This document shows, piece after piece, positions 1 through 6,075 of a DNA stretch of 64,000 bases; the first letter of the stretch is position 1, and each line of letters opens with the position of its first letter. The stretch is from positions 1 to 64,000 of the IMG/VR virus record IMGVR_UViG_3300028384_001046. One strand, 5' to 3'. The stretch is from a virus. Made by a program: the position numbers and the translations under genes. Below the pieces are notes generated by a model. The model was not told the origin of the DNA, ran no database searches, and saw only the letters and a program-made list of their open reading frames with translations.

Positions 1-540
1 GCTAACATTCGTGAGAGTTTAGACAACCCACACAAATTCTATGAGAACAATGTAACAAAAGCACGTAAGTTGTTCGATTGGTGTAGAGAAACTGGCACAC
101 TGTTGATGTATGCTTCATCGAGTGCAGTTGATGGAGAATACTGGGAAAATCCATACGCAATGAGCAAATGGATCAATGAAATCATGGCGCCTCCTAACTC
201 TATCGGAATGAGATTCACCACGGTATATGGTGAGAATAGTCGCCCAGACATGATGTATAGAATGCTGGAGGATAAGAGGGCCACTTATGTAACAAACCAC
301 ACTAGAGATTGGATTCATGTTGAAGATGTATGTTCTGCCATTCGTTGTCTTTCTTCTAGTACGATTAGAGGTCCTGTATCAGTTGGGACTGGCGTCTCAG
401 TTAGTGTAAAAGAGTTGGCAAATAAAATGGGTATGGGTCACCTACCAGTTAAAGAATTAACCCCAGGTGAGAGACAAGATAACACGGCAGATACTACGCT
501 ATTGTGTAGCACTGGATGGTATCCTAGGCACAAACTGTAG
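1..540 (+). CDS. NAD-dependent sugar epimerase/dehydratase, 3' part
   Basis: The reading frame is open from base 1, so the 5' end, including the Rossmann glycine motif, lies outside the window. The visible 179 residues carry the extended-SDR features YASSSAVDG and the catalytic YxxxK (YAMSK), then RFTTVYGENSRPD and RDWIHVEDVCSAI, typical of GalE/RmlB-like sugar-nucleotide epimerases. The substrate cannot be told. A second epimerase of the same superfamily (HldD-like) lies on the minus strand at the other end of the window. The frame ends in a normal stop, after which a promoter cassette begins. SDR membership is secure; the exact reaction is not. Confidence 0.85.
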   Translation, partial: ANIRESLDNPHKFYENNVTKARKLFDWCRETGTLLMYASSSAVDGEYWENPYAMSKWINEIMAPPNSIGMRFTTVYGENSRPDMMYRMLEDKRATYVTNHTRDWIHVEDVCSAIRCLSSSTIRGPVSVGTGVSVSVKELANKMGMGHLPVKELTPGERQDNTADTTLLCSTGWYPRHKL

Positions 541-558
541 CGAATGGAGTCGTAGCGA

Positions 559-640
559 GTGCCAGTGCCCGTAGTGTCCACTATCGGTTGAAATGGACCC
601 GTTGGCCTGTATTCTATAAGAGTCAAAGGAACGCAACTCA
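559..640 (+). promoter_or_regulatory. Repeated promoter cassette, copy 1
   Basis: About 82 bases, nearly identical to the stretches at 1323-1403 and 2570-2650, each ending at an ATG. It holds a sigma70-like promoter: TTGAAA at 588-593, a 16-base spacer, TATTCT at 610-615, then AGTCAAAGGA, whose AAAGGA can serve as ribosome binding site. Base conservation runs through the spacer and leader, not only the -35/-10 boxes, so the copies descend from duplication or are held by a shared regulator. The arms GTCCA and TGGAC upstream of and overlapping the promoter form a short inverted repeat. Confidence 0.75.
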
Positions 641-871
641 ATGACCGTCATTCTTCAACCTCGCAAGATCAACAACACAATGTACGATATGCCCACGGTT
701 GGTGGACTTGACCGCTGCGAGATTAACACCAAACTACACTATCTCAACGTGGAAATGGATAAACTGAAGATGAAGCAATCATCACTGATTGCTATGCGTG
801 ACCAACTCGATCGACATGCAGAAATGCAGGAGATGGATGATCTTTTCGATCAAATGTTCGGAGGTGAGTGA
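641..871 (+). CDS. Small coiled-coil protein, unknown function
   Basis: A 76-residue protein directly behind promoter cassette copy 1, with AAAGGA upstream of the ATG. The middle (residues 30-60) is rich in Leu, Met, Lys and Glu with heptad-like spacing, suggesting a coiled coil, and the tail is acidic (EMQEMDDLFDQMFGGE). No family recognised. It is the first gene of a four-gene run to 1319. Confidence 0.75.
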   Translation: MTVILQPRKINNTMYDMPTVGGLDRCEINTKLHYLNVEMDKLKMKQSSLIAMRDQLDRHAEMQEMDDLFDQMFGGE

Positions 872-873
872 TA

Positions 874-1014
874 ATGACATTTACTGACCGACAATTAGAA
901 CTAATTGCTGAGGCCATTGAGGATTATGGTGTTCTGGTAGATGAAGAAACCGCAGATGAATGTGGTGAGATTCTAGACATTATTGAAGCACATTTTCAAA
1001 ACAAACGTTACTAA
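874..1014 (+). CDS. Small acidic protein, unknown function
   Basis: 46 residues, beginning MTFTDRQLELIAEAIEDY and ending HFQNKRY. It starts two bases after the stop of the upstream gene, with GGAGGTGAG just ahead as a good ribosome binding site. It is acidic and probably helical throughout, like many tiny proteins in cyanophage accessory regions. No domain recognised. Confidence 0.7.
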   Translation: MTFTDRQLELIAEAIEDYGVLVDEETADECGEILDIIEAHFQNKRY

Positions 1015-1023
1015 CTCTACATT

Positions 1024-1152
1024 ATGTCAAATCAACAAAACGATGAAATCTTCGAGTATTTGTTTGAACAAGTACAGGAAGAATATCCCGAATTGACTGA
1101 AATTCAACAGGCCACAATCGCTTCACAACGTTTCTGGAGTCTTGCTCAGTGA
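1024..1152 (+). CDS. Small protein, unknown function
   Basis: 42 residues (MSNQQNDEIFEYLFEQ... to RFWSLAQ). The stop overlaps the next ATG as TGATG, which implies translational coupling. Predominantly helical and acidic; no family recognised. No clear Shine-Dalgarno sequence precedes it, so the call rests on its fit in the close-packed gene run. Confidence 0.6.
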   Translation: MSNQQNDEIFEYLFEQVQEEYPELTEIQQATIASQRFWSLAQ

Positions 1153-1319
1153 TGATTCGTTCTAAATCACAAATGATCAAAGTGATGTCACAATGCGCCG
1201 GCGCAGACACACTCACCCGTGAAGAAAAGTTTCAAGTCTTTGTCAACGTGTGCGACAACATGTTGAAGGAAGGTAGAATCACCAAAGCAAATCATAGTCG
1301 CTGGACTAACATCTGGTGA
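1152..1319 (+). CDS. Small basic protein, unknown function
   Basis: 55 residues, start overlapping the upstream stop (TGATG). Unlike its neighbours it is Lys/Arg-rich (MIRSKSQMIKVM at the start, GRITKANHSRWTNIW at the end) and has two Cys. It ends a few bases before promoter cassette copy 2. Function unknown. Confidence 0.65.
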   Translation: MIRSKSQMIKVMSQCAGADTLTREEKFQVFVNVCDNMLKEGRITKANHSRWTNIW

Positions 1320-1322
1320 GGT

Positions 1323-1403
1323 GTGCCAGTGGACGTGGTGTCCACTATCGGTTGATTTGGTCCCGTTTTCCTGTATTCTATAAGAGTCAAAGGAGTTCAC
1401 CCC
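1323..1403 (+). promoter_or_regulatory. Repeated promoter cassette, copy 2
   Basis: The second copy of the cassette, with TTGATT at 1352-1357, a 16-base spacer and TATTCT at 1374-1379, followed by the same TATAAGAGTCAAAGGA leader and an ATG at 1404. It is the most diverged in the spacer (TTTT for TTGG). The distance from the start of the repeat to the ATG is 81 bases against 82 in copy 1. Confidence 0.75.
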
Positions 1404-1631
1404 ATGCAACTTACTTCCAAACGTCATTCCATGGTTGTTGAGTTTCGCCCTCATGCCATTCTGACTGATAAGTTTGTCTACACTTTGAAGTTCAAAGGTG
1501 AAGCACAATCCATGCGATTGTTCACTAAAAAAGAGATGATTGAAACGTGCAATTCTCGTCTCGACATTCATGGTTATCAGGTCACAGATTTTCTGACTGA
1601 ACCACAACAGTACATGCCTGCTTCTTGCTGA
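1404..1631 (+). CDS. Small protein, unknown function
   Basis: 75 residues, directly downstream of cassette copy 2 with AAAGGAG as ribosome binding site. Mixed composition, probably an alpha/beta fold, with a slightly basic first half (MQLTSKRHSMVVEFRPH). First gene of the second small-gene run (1404-2565). No family recognised. Confidence 0.75.
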   Translation: MQLTSKRHSMVVEFRPHAILTDKFVYTLKFKGEAQSMRLFTKKEMIETCNSRLDIHGYQVTDFLTEPQQYMPASC

Positions 1632-1633
1632 TC

Positions 1634-1825
1634 ATGTTAGAACAAACGACACCAACTTATTCAGAATTGCTTCAAATTCTGATTCGACTTTCTCCAGAAC
1701 AGTTGAAGCAGAACGTCACAATCTACGACATCGAAAATGATGAGTATTTTCCTTGTTTTCGGTTTGAAACTCTTCATCAATCCGATGACGTTCTTGACAC
1801 CGACCATCCCTACATTGCTTTTTGA
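1634..1825 (+). CDS. Conserved small phage/cyanobacterial-type protein
   Basis: 63 residues from the ATG at 1634; a TTG three codons upstream is less likely. The pattern YSELLQILIRLSPEQL, then VTIYDIENDEYFP and VLDTDHPYIAF at the end matches a small protein type I associate with cyanobacteria and their phages (a short helix followed by a strand pair). Function unknown. It ends seven bases before the next ATG. Confidence 0.7.
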   Translation: MLEQTTPTYSELLQILIRLSPEQLKQNVTIYDIENDEYFPCFRFETLHQSDDVLDTDHPYIAF

Positions 1826-1831
1826 TTGACT

Positions 1832-2020
1832 ATGCCAATGCACACTTCCTATACTGATCGCTACTCGTCCGATGAAGCATTTGATGGTGATTGGGATGAC
1901 ATTATGTCACCAGATGAATATGAAGATTATATTGACCGAGTACAATATGCTAAGAGTATGGGTCTGAAACGTCCCGTATATCGTCCACAACGTAATCTAA
2001 ACCCTCTCAGCGATTATTGA
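1832..2020 (+). CDS. Small acidic protein, unknown function
   Basis: 62 residues from the ATG at 1832; another ATG two codons later is possible. The first half is strongly acidic (SSDEAFDGDWDDIMSPDEYE) and the C-terminus basic (KRPVYRPQRN). The last base of its stop is the first base of the next ATG. No family recognised. Confidence 0.65.
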   Translation: MPMHTSYTDRYSSDEAFDGDWDDIMSPDEYEDYIDRVQYAKSMGLKRPVYRPQRNLNPLSDY

Positions 2021-2205
2021 TGACTACTTACGAAATTGACACCATTGTAGATGGTTTAAGAGATGCTATTCGCATCTGTGCCGATGTTGATGGAATGAGT
2101 GAAGATTACGAGAAAAGTTATCCCTATGCTGCGGGATATGCTCGTGCTTCAATGCAACATGCTGTAAAAACCTTAATTGAACTAAAGGAGAGAGATTATG
2201 CCTGA
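2020..2205 (+). CDS. Small helical protein, unknown function
   Basis: 61 residues, start overlapping the upstream stop (TGATG). Helical and mildly acidic (IVDGLRDAIRICADVDG, then SMQHAVKTLIELKERDYA). It overlaps the following gene by 8 bases; an AAAGGAGAGA ribosome binding site for that gene lies inside its end. Function unknown. Confidence 0.7.
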   Translation: MTTYEIDTIVDGLRDAIRICADVDGMSEDYEKSYPYAAGYARASMQHAVKTLIELKERDYA

Positions 2206-2404
2206 TTCATGGAGAGAACACTGCCGAGGTTTGCTTTCTGATGTGATTGCAGAGTATCTAAATGATGAGAATTTTACGCCCGATGATTTGATCGATGATT
2301 TTAGGGCTGAACTTAAATCATGGATGGACTATCATCGAGAACAAGAGATGAAAGCATCACAAATGTACTGTAAAACTGTCGGATTGACTAATAGTAAACT
2401 ATGA
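2198..2404 (+). CDS. Small acidic protein, unknown function
   Basis: 68 residues with a strong ribosome binding site (AAAGGAGAGA) ahead of the ATG. Acidic centre (YLNDENFTPDDLIDDF), then an amphipathic helix. Overlaps both neighbours by a few bases, as expected for a coupled early operon. No family recognised. Confidence 0.72.
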   Translation: MPDSWREHCRGLLSDVIAEYLNDENFTPDDLIDDFRAELKSWMDYHREQEMKASQMYCKTVGLTNSKL

Positions 2405-2565
2405 AGAATGAATTAATCAAAGCATACGGAGGTCGTGTACTTATGTCGCCTGGTTGTCTCAATGATCCTGTAATCGTTGCAGCATTAGAGTCACTGAGTC
2501 AACGCAACTTTGAACAACAAAATGTAGTAAATGGCGAGGTCTGGTGGATTAGCGATAGGCACTAG
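2401..2565 (+). CDS. Small protein, unknown function
   Basis: 54 residues, start coupled to the upstream stop as ATGA. Sequence MKNELIKAYGGRVLMSPGCL to NGEVWWISDRH; no motif recognised. It closes the second small-gene run; the third promoter cassette starts five bases after its stop. Confidence 0.65.
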   Translation: MKNELIKAYGGRVLMSPGCLNDPVIVAALESLSQRNFEQQNVVNGEVWWISDRH

Positions 2566-2569
2566 GGGT

Positions 2570-2650
2570 GTGCCAATGCCCGTAGTGTCCACTTTTTGTT
2601 GAAATGGACCCGTTGGCCTGTATTCTATAAGAGTCAAAGGAACACACCTC
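2570..2650 (+). promoter_or_regulatory. Repeated promoter cassette, copy 3
   Basis: The third copy, with TTGAAA at 2599-2604, a 16-base spacer and TATTCT at 2621-2626. The spacer and leader are identical to copy 1; the difference lies mostly in the stretch before the -35 box (CTTTTTG for CTATCGG). A fourth trace, only GTGTGCCAAT, stands at 3274-3283 in front of the next gene run. Confidence 0.75.
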
Positions 2651-2833
2651 ATGCTCAATTCTCAAGAGACTTCCGCCGTTATCTACAAGCAACTGTTTAC
2701 TGGCGCCGAATGGGATGCCATTGCTTTTGCTATGAAAGATTATGGTGATTTTCATGGCGGAATGGATGAAACGATTGCTAACAATGTTCAAGCAAAGATC
2801 TCTAAAATCTTTGAACTGACCTCTGCTAAGTGA
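2651..2833 (+). CDS. Small protein, paralogue of the gene at 3735
   Basis: 60 residues behind promoter cassette copy 3. The core YKQLFTGAEWDAI...AMKDYGD...AKISKIF is closely matched by the protein at 3735-3983 (YKQLFTDSEWDAI...AMKDYAD...AKISAIY), so the two are duplicates within one kilobase. Predicted to be mainly helical. Function unknown. Confidence 0.75.
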   Translation: MLNSQETSAVIYKQLFTGAEWDAIAFAMKDYGDFHGGMDETIANNVQAKISKIFELTSAK

Positions 2834-2838
2834 TTCAC

Positions 2839-3063
2839 ATGAGTTACACTGATCCCTGCACAATCGCTCTTCAATCTGATAAAGAACTCATGGCCATTCA
2901 TGAAGAACCGATGTTTATTCTTCACGGAGAATTTCATCGTGACAATGGTTGGGTGATGCGAGATTCTCTCTCTTATATTAAACCAACTGTTGAGGAAGCG
3001 ATTGCTACATGTAATCGACTCAATCCCAACTTTGTGATTCACTCTGTAACGATTGAAGATTGA
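2839..3063 (+). CDS. Small protein, unknown function
   Basis: 74 residues from the ATG at 2839; a GTG three codons upstream would overlap the previous stop. Contains FILHGEFHRDNGWVMRDS and a C-terminal strand (NPNFVIHSVTIED), suggesting a small alpha/beta protein. Its stop overlaps the next ATG (TGATG). Confidence 0.7.
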   Translation: MSYTDPCTIALQSDKELMAIHEEPMFILHGEFHRDNGWVMRDSLSYIKPTVEEAIATCNRLNPNFVIHSVTIED

Positions 3064-3266
3064 TGAAAACAACAACAGCAACTTACATCGTCAATGTAAC
3101 AACCGACGATGAAAACATCATCACATTTTACAAGACAATGCCCACACGTCCAACAACACCGAAAGGGATTAAATCGCAGAATAATAAGATTGAACAATGG
3201 GTGATGAAAACTTATCCTAACTGGCAGGAAATTAATGTTAAATTGCAGCAGGAAGAGTTAGTGTAG
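3063..3266 (+). CDS. Small protein, unknown function
   Basis: 67 residues coupled to the upstream stop (TGATG). Thr-rich start, a Pro/Thr/Lys turn (TMPTRPTTPKGIK), then a helix ending LQQEELV. Last gene of the third small-gene run. The 116 bases after it hold a fragment of the cassette start and an AT-rich TTATATTA element but no convincing -35 box. Confidence 0.65.
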   Translation: MKTTTATYIVNVTTDDENIITFYKTMPTRPTTPKGIKSQNNKIEQWVMKTYPNWQEINVKLQQEELV

Positions 3267-3382
3267 AGAAATAGTGTGCCAATCAACAAACCGCACACAA
3301 AACCTACCATTCCCCGCCAGAGGCCTTATATTAGGTACATGGGAGGGACACCACCCAATTCACTTCACTAACTTCACTCATC

Positions 3383-3733
3383 ATGCGTAAGATCGAACAA
3401 CAAATGTGTGCTGCTGTTCAGAAGAACATCAACTGGCAGTCTGGTAACACTTCTGTTCACTTTGACGAAGAATCTGGCGTCTCTGTTGTTCGCCTTCACG
3501 GTAACAAGATTGCCGAGATTAGTGACAACGACATGACCATTTTTGATGGTGGTTGGCAGACTGTCACAACTAAGTCTCGTTTGAATGCTCTTTGCGAGGA
3601 GTTTTGCATCGCTGGTGAGGGTGTTTTTCAGAAAGATTTTCAGTGGTTTGTTCGTAAGTTTGTCGCAGAATCTTCCATCACTGGTAAGGTCTACAACGTC
3701 GATGATTTCACCAATGGGTATGTTTTTGCCTGA
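3383..3733 (+). CDS. Conserved phage protein, unknown function
   Basis: 116 residues beginning MRKIEQQMCAAVQ. The sequence NINWQSGNTSV followed by VVRLHGNKIAEI and TKSRLNAL resembles a small protein I associate with cyanobacteria and their viruses; no biochemical role is known to me. Among the longest proteins of this small-gene region. The C-terminal third (EEFCIAGEGVF to NGYVFA) may be an added part. Confidence 0.75.
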   Translation: MRKIEQQMCAAVQKNINWQSGNTSVHFDEESGVSVVRLHGNKIAEISDNDMTIFDGGWQTVTTKSRLNALCEEFCIAGEGVFQKDFQWFVRKFVAESSITGKVYNVDDFTNGYVFA

Positions 3734-3734
3734 T

Positions 3735-3983
3735 ATGATTACAGACGCAACAGAGAAGGACTGGAACGACTTTTGGCACGGTCCTGACATTAACTCCGAC
3801 ACACAAACTAACATGACAGATCAACAAATGTCCGCGACAATCTACAAACAACTGTTTACAGATTCAGAGTGGGATGCTATCTCTTCTGCAATGAAAGATT
3901 ACGCCGATTATGGTGACGATGAATCAAACATTGCTGATTCGATTGATGCTAAAATCTCTGCCATTTACAACCTCACTAAGTGA
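3735..3983 (+). CDS. Small protein, paralogue of the gene at 2651
   Basis: Read from the ATG at 3735 it has 82 residues; an in-frame ATG at 3813 would give 56 and align directly with the paralogue at 2651, so the true start is unsure. The shared core is YKQLFTDSEWDAI...AMKDYAD...AKISAIY. The longer version adds a Trp-rich acidic leader (TEKDWNDFWHGPDIN). Neither start has a strong ribosome binding site. Confidence 0.65.
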   Translation: MITDATEKDWNDFWHGPDINSDTQTNMTDQQMSATIYKQLFTDSEWDAISSAMKDYADYGDDESNIADSIDAKISAIYNLTK

Positions 3984-3985
3984 AC

Positions 3986-4147
3986 ATGAACGAACTCCAA
4001 CTGCAAGCGATTGAAGTGATGCAAACGGTTGAAGATACCGTTGCTTATTTGTGTTCTGAAAATCAACTTTCTGGTGAGAAAGTATGGACAATGATCGGTG
4101 CTCTTGCTGATGCAAAACTCACAGAATTTCCCGATCATGATGAATGA
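3986..4147 (+). CDS. Small helical protein, unknown function
   Basis: 53 residues, MNELQLQAIEVMQTVEDTVA to FPDHDE, starting two bases after the upstream stop. Probably two helices. Its end overlaps the start of the next gene by about ten bases in another frame. Confidence 0.6.
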   Translation: MNELQLQAIEVMQTVEDTVAYLCSENQLSGEKVWTMIGALADAKLTEFPDHDE

Positions 4148-4460
4148 CTTCCTGGATAATCTTGCTGCTAATCTTCATCACAAGTCACAACCTAAAATGA
4201 AACTCACCAAATCACAATTAGAACAGTTCAAAGCGAACTATGCCGAGTTGATTGTTGATGGGATGGATATGAAAACTCTCGAACAATTTGCTATTGAGAG
4301 TATCGAACAAAACATCAAAGATTGGACTGAAGATGAAATCAAGGATGAGATTCTTGATTACTATGGTGAAGAAACTCTGAATGATCTCATTCCATATGAA
4401 ATGAGATATAATGCTCTTGAAACTAATACTCCTCAATATGGAATGGGGGTGGGTAAGTGA
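4137..4460 (+). CDS. Small conserved cyanophage-type protein
   Basis: 107 residues from the ATG at 4137 (4140 equally possible). An internal ATG at 4197 begins the recognisable part, MKLTKSQLEQFKANYAEL, followed by MDMKTLEQFAIESIEQNIKD and an acidic region ending in EETLNDLIP. This helix-plus-acid pattern recurs in small cyanophage proteins of unknown role. The stop overlaps a GTG start of the next gene (GTGA). Confidence 0.65.
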   Translation: MMNDFLDNLAANLHHKSQPKMKLTKSQLEQFKANYAELIVDGMDMKTLEQFAIESIEQNIKDWTEDEIKDEILDYYGEETLNDLIPYEMRYNALETNTPQYGMGVGK

Positions 4461-4633
4461 CAAGTATTGTCTATGCGTCAGATGTAAAGACAAAGGAAAA
4501 ACAGTACGTTGTTCGCTTTAGTAATGGCACTTACATCTACTCTAATTCTGTTCTCCCTATTCTCCCGTTTTTCCAAGATCCTTATTCACATTTCCCAGGT
4601 GAAAACGCGCCGCCCCATTATTACTTTCCGTAA
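4457..4633 (+). CDS. Small protein with GTG start, unknown function
   Basis: 58 residues starting with GTG that overlaps the preceding stop (GTGA). First half is strand-like (KQYVVRFSNGTYIYSN), second half proline- and aromatic-rich (LPFFQDPYSHFP...PPHYYFP). Its last base is the first base of the following ATG (TAATG). It has no in-frame ATG before codon 20, which supports GTG. Confidence 0.6.
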   Translation: MTSIVYASDVKTKEKQYVVRFSNGTYIYSNSVLPILPFFQDPYSHFPGENAPPHYYFP

Positions 4634-4764
4634 TGCCAACTGATTCACAAACCCGTAAAGTGTTTAATTATTATGCAAAATTACCAGTACAATCCCGAGA
4701 GCGATTGTATAAGGAAATCGTCAAGTATTATCAGGACGAAGAGTTACAAAAGATTGACAAATAA
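4633..4764 (+). CDS. Small basic protein, unknown function
   Basis: 43 residues coupled to the upstream stop (TAATG). Lys/Arg/Tyr-rich helix (YYAKLPVQSRERLYKEIVKY). A sigma70-like promoter for the next gene starts inside its last codons. Confidence 0.6.
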   Translation: MPTDSQTRKVFNYYAKLPVQSRERLYKEIVKYYQDEELQKIDK

Positions 4765-4782
4765 TCCCATTTAATATAAAAT
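4754..4782 (+). promoter_or_regulatory. Sigma70-like promoter
   Basis: TTGACA at 4754-4759, a 17-base spacer and TAAAAT at 4777-4782, followed by the ATG at 4806. The -35 box is perfect, and lies within the end of the upstream gene. It would drive the two genes that follow. Confidence 0.6.
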
Positions 4783-4805
4783 AGAACAGTTCAACTTTCT
4801 CCATC

Positions 4806-5012
4806 ATGATTCTCTCCAACCCGCCACTTACTCGTTACCGTGTTACCCTAGATTTCACAGTAGATGATACTAACTGTGTTCATCCTAAAGATTGGAATTG
4901 GAATGAACTTCTAGAGTTAAAGAATGAAGAAAAGATTCGTGAGGTTTATGTAGAAAACCTCGGATATATTAACTCTAAGAAAGGTAAGCGGAAGGAGAGG
5001 AAAAATGGATGA
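4806..5012 (+). CDS. Small protein with basic tail, unknown function
   Basis: 68 residues. A strand-rich N-terminal part (RYRVTLDFTVDD) precedes a helix (ELLELKNEEKIREVYVENL) and a strongly basic tail (KKGKRKERKNG). It overlaps the next gene by 8 bases; the GGAGAGG ribosome binding site of that gene codes for part of the basic tail, so the tail may partly reflect the overlap. Confidence 0.65.
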   Translation: MILSNPPLTRYRVTLDFTVDDTNCVHPKDWNWNELLELKNEEKIREVYVENLGYINSKKGKRKERKNG

Positions 5013-5121
5013 AGAAGAGTACACAATGCTCACTGAATCAGAAGAGGAACAGTATAGGGAACACCTAACAGATTGTCCTGAGTATGATGATGCTATGGAG
5101 TGTGATTATACTTACGATTAG
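5005..5121 (+). CDS. Very acidic 38-residue protein
   Basis: MDEEEYTMLTESEEEQ to DDAMECDYTYD; 16 of 38 residues are Asp or Glu. A strong ribosome binding site (GGAGAGG) lies five bases ahead of the ATG. Such charge is seen in phage DNA mimics, but at this length the resemblance proves nothing. It is the last gene before a good terminator at 5139. Confidence 0.65.
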   Translation: MDEEEYTMLTESEEEQYREHLTDCPEYDDAMECDYTYD

Positions 5122-5138
5122 TGCTCTAATACACTGTC

Positions 5139-5188
5139 AAGTGCCTTCGGATATGCTTCACAGTATCTCTGAAGGTGCTTTTCTTTGC
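5139..5188 (+). terminator. Intrinsic terminator of the small-gene region
   Basis: A 10-base stem AAGTGCCTTC / GAAGGTGCTT (two G-T pairs) with a 22-base loop, followed by TTCTTTGC. It sits 17 bases after the stop of the acidic gene and plausibly ends the early operon. Confidence 0.65.
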
Positions 5189-5371
5189 TATTAGTTAAAT
5201 GGTTAAAAAAACATACTTGAGTGTTGTATCTCTTGAAGATGTATGCGTGAATTAAATGCTCTCAGGAGTCGTTATCTTGGACCTCAGGCTATCACAAACT
5301 CGGAGAAATGTCAAGACCCTCGGAGCAATGTTATGGACCCCGTATAAGAGATTCTGATGGTAGCAAATGAC
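5189..5371. other. Intergenic regulatory stretch with CTCGGAG repeats
   Basis: Together with the terminator and the promoter that follow, 5122-5426 has no convincing gene. The word CTCGGAG occurs at three places here and in the promoter spacer (within 5305-5390), spaced about 30-60 bases apart, which could mark a protein-binding site. Two tiny frames (18 and 33 codons) lack ribosome binding sites. Confidence 0.4.
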
Positions 5372-5400
5372 TTGACAATCCTCGGAGCATTCGTTATACT
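5372..5400 (+). promoter_or_regulatory. Strong sigma70-like promoter
   Basis: TTGACA at 5372-5377, exactly 17 bases, TATACT at 5395-5400. This is nearly the bacterial consensus, as expected for an early gene read by host polymerase. The spacer contains one CTCGGAG repeat. The gene starts at 5427. Confidence 0.75.
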
Positions 5401-5426
5401 AACTCTGTAAGGGTTCAAAGGACAGA

Positions 5427-5633
5427 ATGCTTCACATGACTCCGAACACTCTGAACGTTGCTACTGCATCCCGTGAAGATCTTCTGATTGCTGATGCTCG
5501 TGGACAGGTTAAGTACACTGTGCTTAAAGCTCAACGTCCTCGGAAAGATCTGCTGGTCTTGACACAAACTAAGGGTCTCCGCACTAACACTAACCGTGGT
5601 AAGATTAACACTAAGATGGCTTCAGTGATCTGA
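5427..5633 (+). CDS. Small basic protein behind a strong promoter
   Basis: 68 residues. AAAGGA lies four bases ahead of the ATG at 5427, favouring this over the ATG at 5436. The protein is basic, with KAQRPRKDLLVLTQTKGLR and NTNRGKINTKMASVI, and could bind nucleic acid, though no domain is recognised. It stands alone between two consensus-like promoters, the layout of an immediate-early gene. Codon use is more C-rich than in most of the small-gene run before it. Confidence 0.7.
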   Translation: MLHMTPNTLNVATASREDLLIADARGQVKYTVLKAQRPRKDLLVLTQTKGLRTNTNRGKINTKMASVI

Positions 5634-5643
5634 GAGGATATGT

Positions 5644-5666
5644 GAGGGGGTGCTTGACACTCCCTC
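5644..5666 (+). other. Hairpin overlapping the next promoter
   Basis: GAGGGGGTG / CACTCCCTC form a 9-base stem (one G-T pair) with loop CTTGA. There is no T-run, so it is a weak terminator at best. Its right half contains the -35 box of the next promoter. Confidence 0.45.
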
Positions 5667-5682
5667 TGATATCTGATAGAAT
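5654..5682 (+). promoter_or_regulatory. Strong sigma70-like promoter
   Basis: TTGACA at 5654-5659, a 17-base spacer, TAGAAT at 5677-5682. It would drive the genes from 5878 on through a leader of nearly 190 bases. Confidence 0.7.
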
Positions 5683-5877
5683 GACAGTAGCGAATTAGCA
5701 GGGTTTTTGCGGTTCTTATATGTTAATGTCCGATCCGATGGGTTTTAAAAACAGCTAACTACCCTAACCTACAACGAACCAAAATCGAGAGAGTGATTTC
5801 GTGTTCATTAAAAAAATTTTTCAGGTATAAAAAGTCCCTCAGGGTCGAGCATAGATAAGGAGGTATTTAAAGAACTG
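5683..5877 (+). other. Long untranslated leader
   Basis: No open frame of note. Contains a GGTTTTAAAAAC palindrome, an A7T5 run, the palindrome CCCTCAGGG, and AAGGAGGT about 13 bases before the ATG at 5878, a perfect but distant ribosome binding site. The length between promoter and start leaves room for a structured leader or a small RNA. Confidence 0.4.
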
Positions 5878-6075
5878 ATGGCTACGTATCATATTAACGA
5901 AATGATCTTCCATGTATATGAGAAGAATACTGTAGGTGAAACTAGATTACTCAATTGTTGTTTAACTGTAGATGAACTTGAAAAGAAGTTAGAGAATGGA
6001 GAGATTGATCTAGGCAAAGTAGAGATTGAATGTTTGCCACCCAATAGAGAAGAATGTGAAGATGCAAGTTATTGA
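5878..6075 (+). CDS. Small protein ahead of an oxygenase gene
   Basis: 65 residues. The start MATYHINEMIFHVYEKN followed by LTVDELEKKLENGEIDLGKVEIE looks like a small alpha/beta fold. Acidic, four Cys. It overlaps the 2OG oxygenase by 14 bases, suggesting coupling. No family recognised. Confidence 0.7.
   Translation: MATYHINEMIFHVYEKNTVGETRLLNCCLTVDELEKKLENGEIDLGKVEIECLPPNREECEDASY

Noticed and set aside
3300-3382. Promoter before the gene at 3383
   Set aside because: TTATATTA could be a -10 region, but no acceptable -35 box is found at the right distance.
5256-5357. 33-codon frame between the terminator and the promoter at 5372
   Set aside because: No ribosome binding site, no promoter, spans the CTCGGAG repeats.
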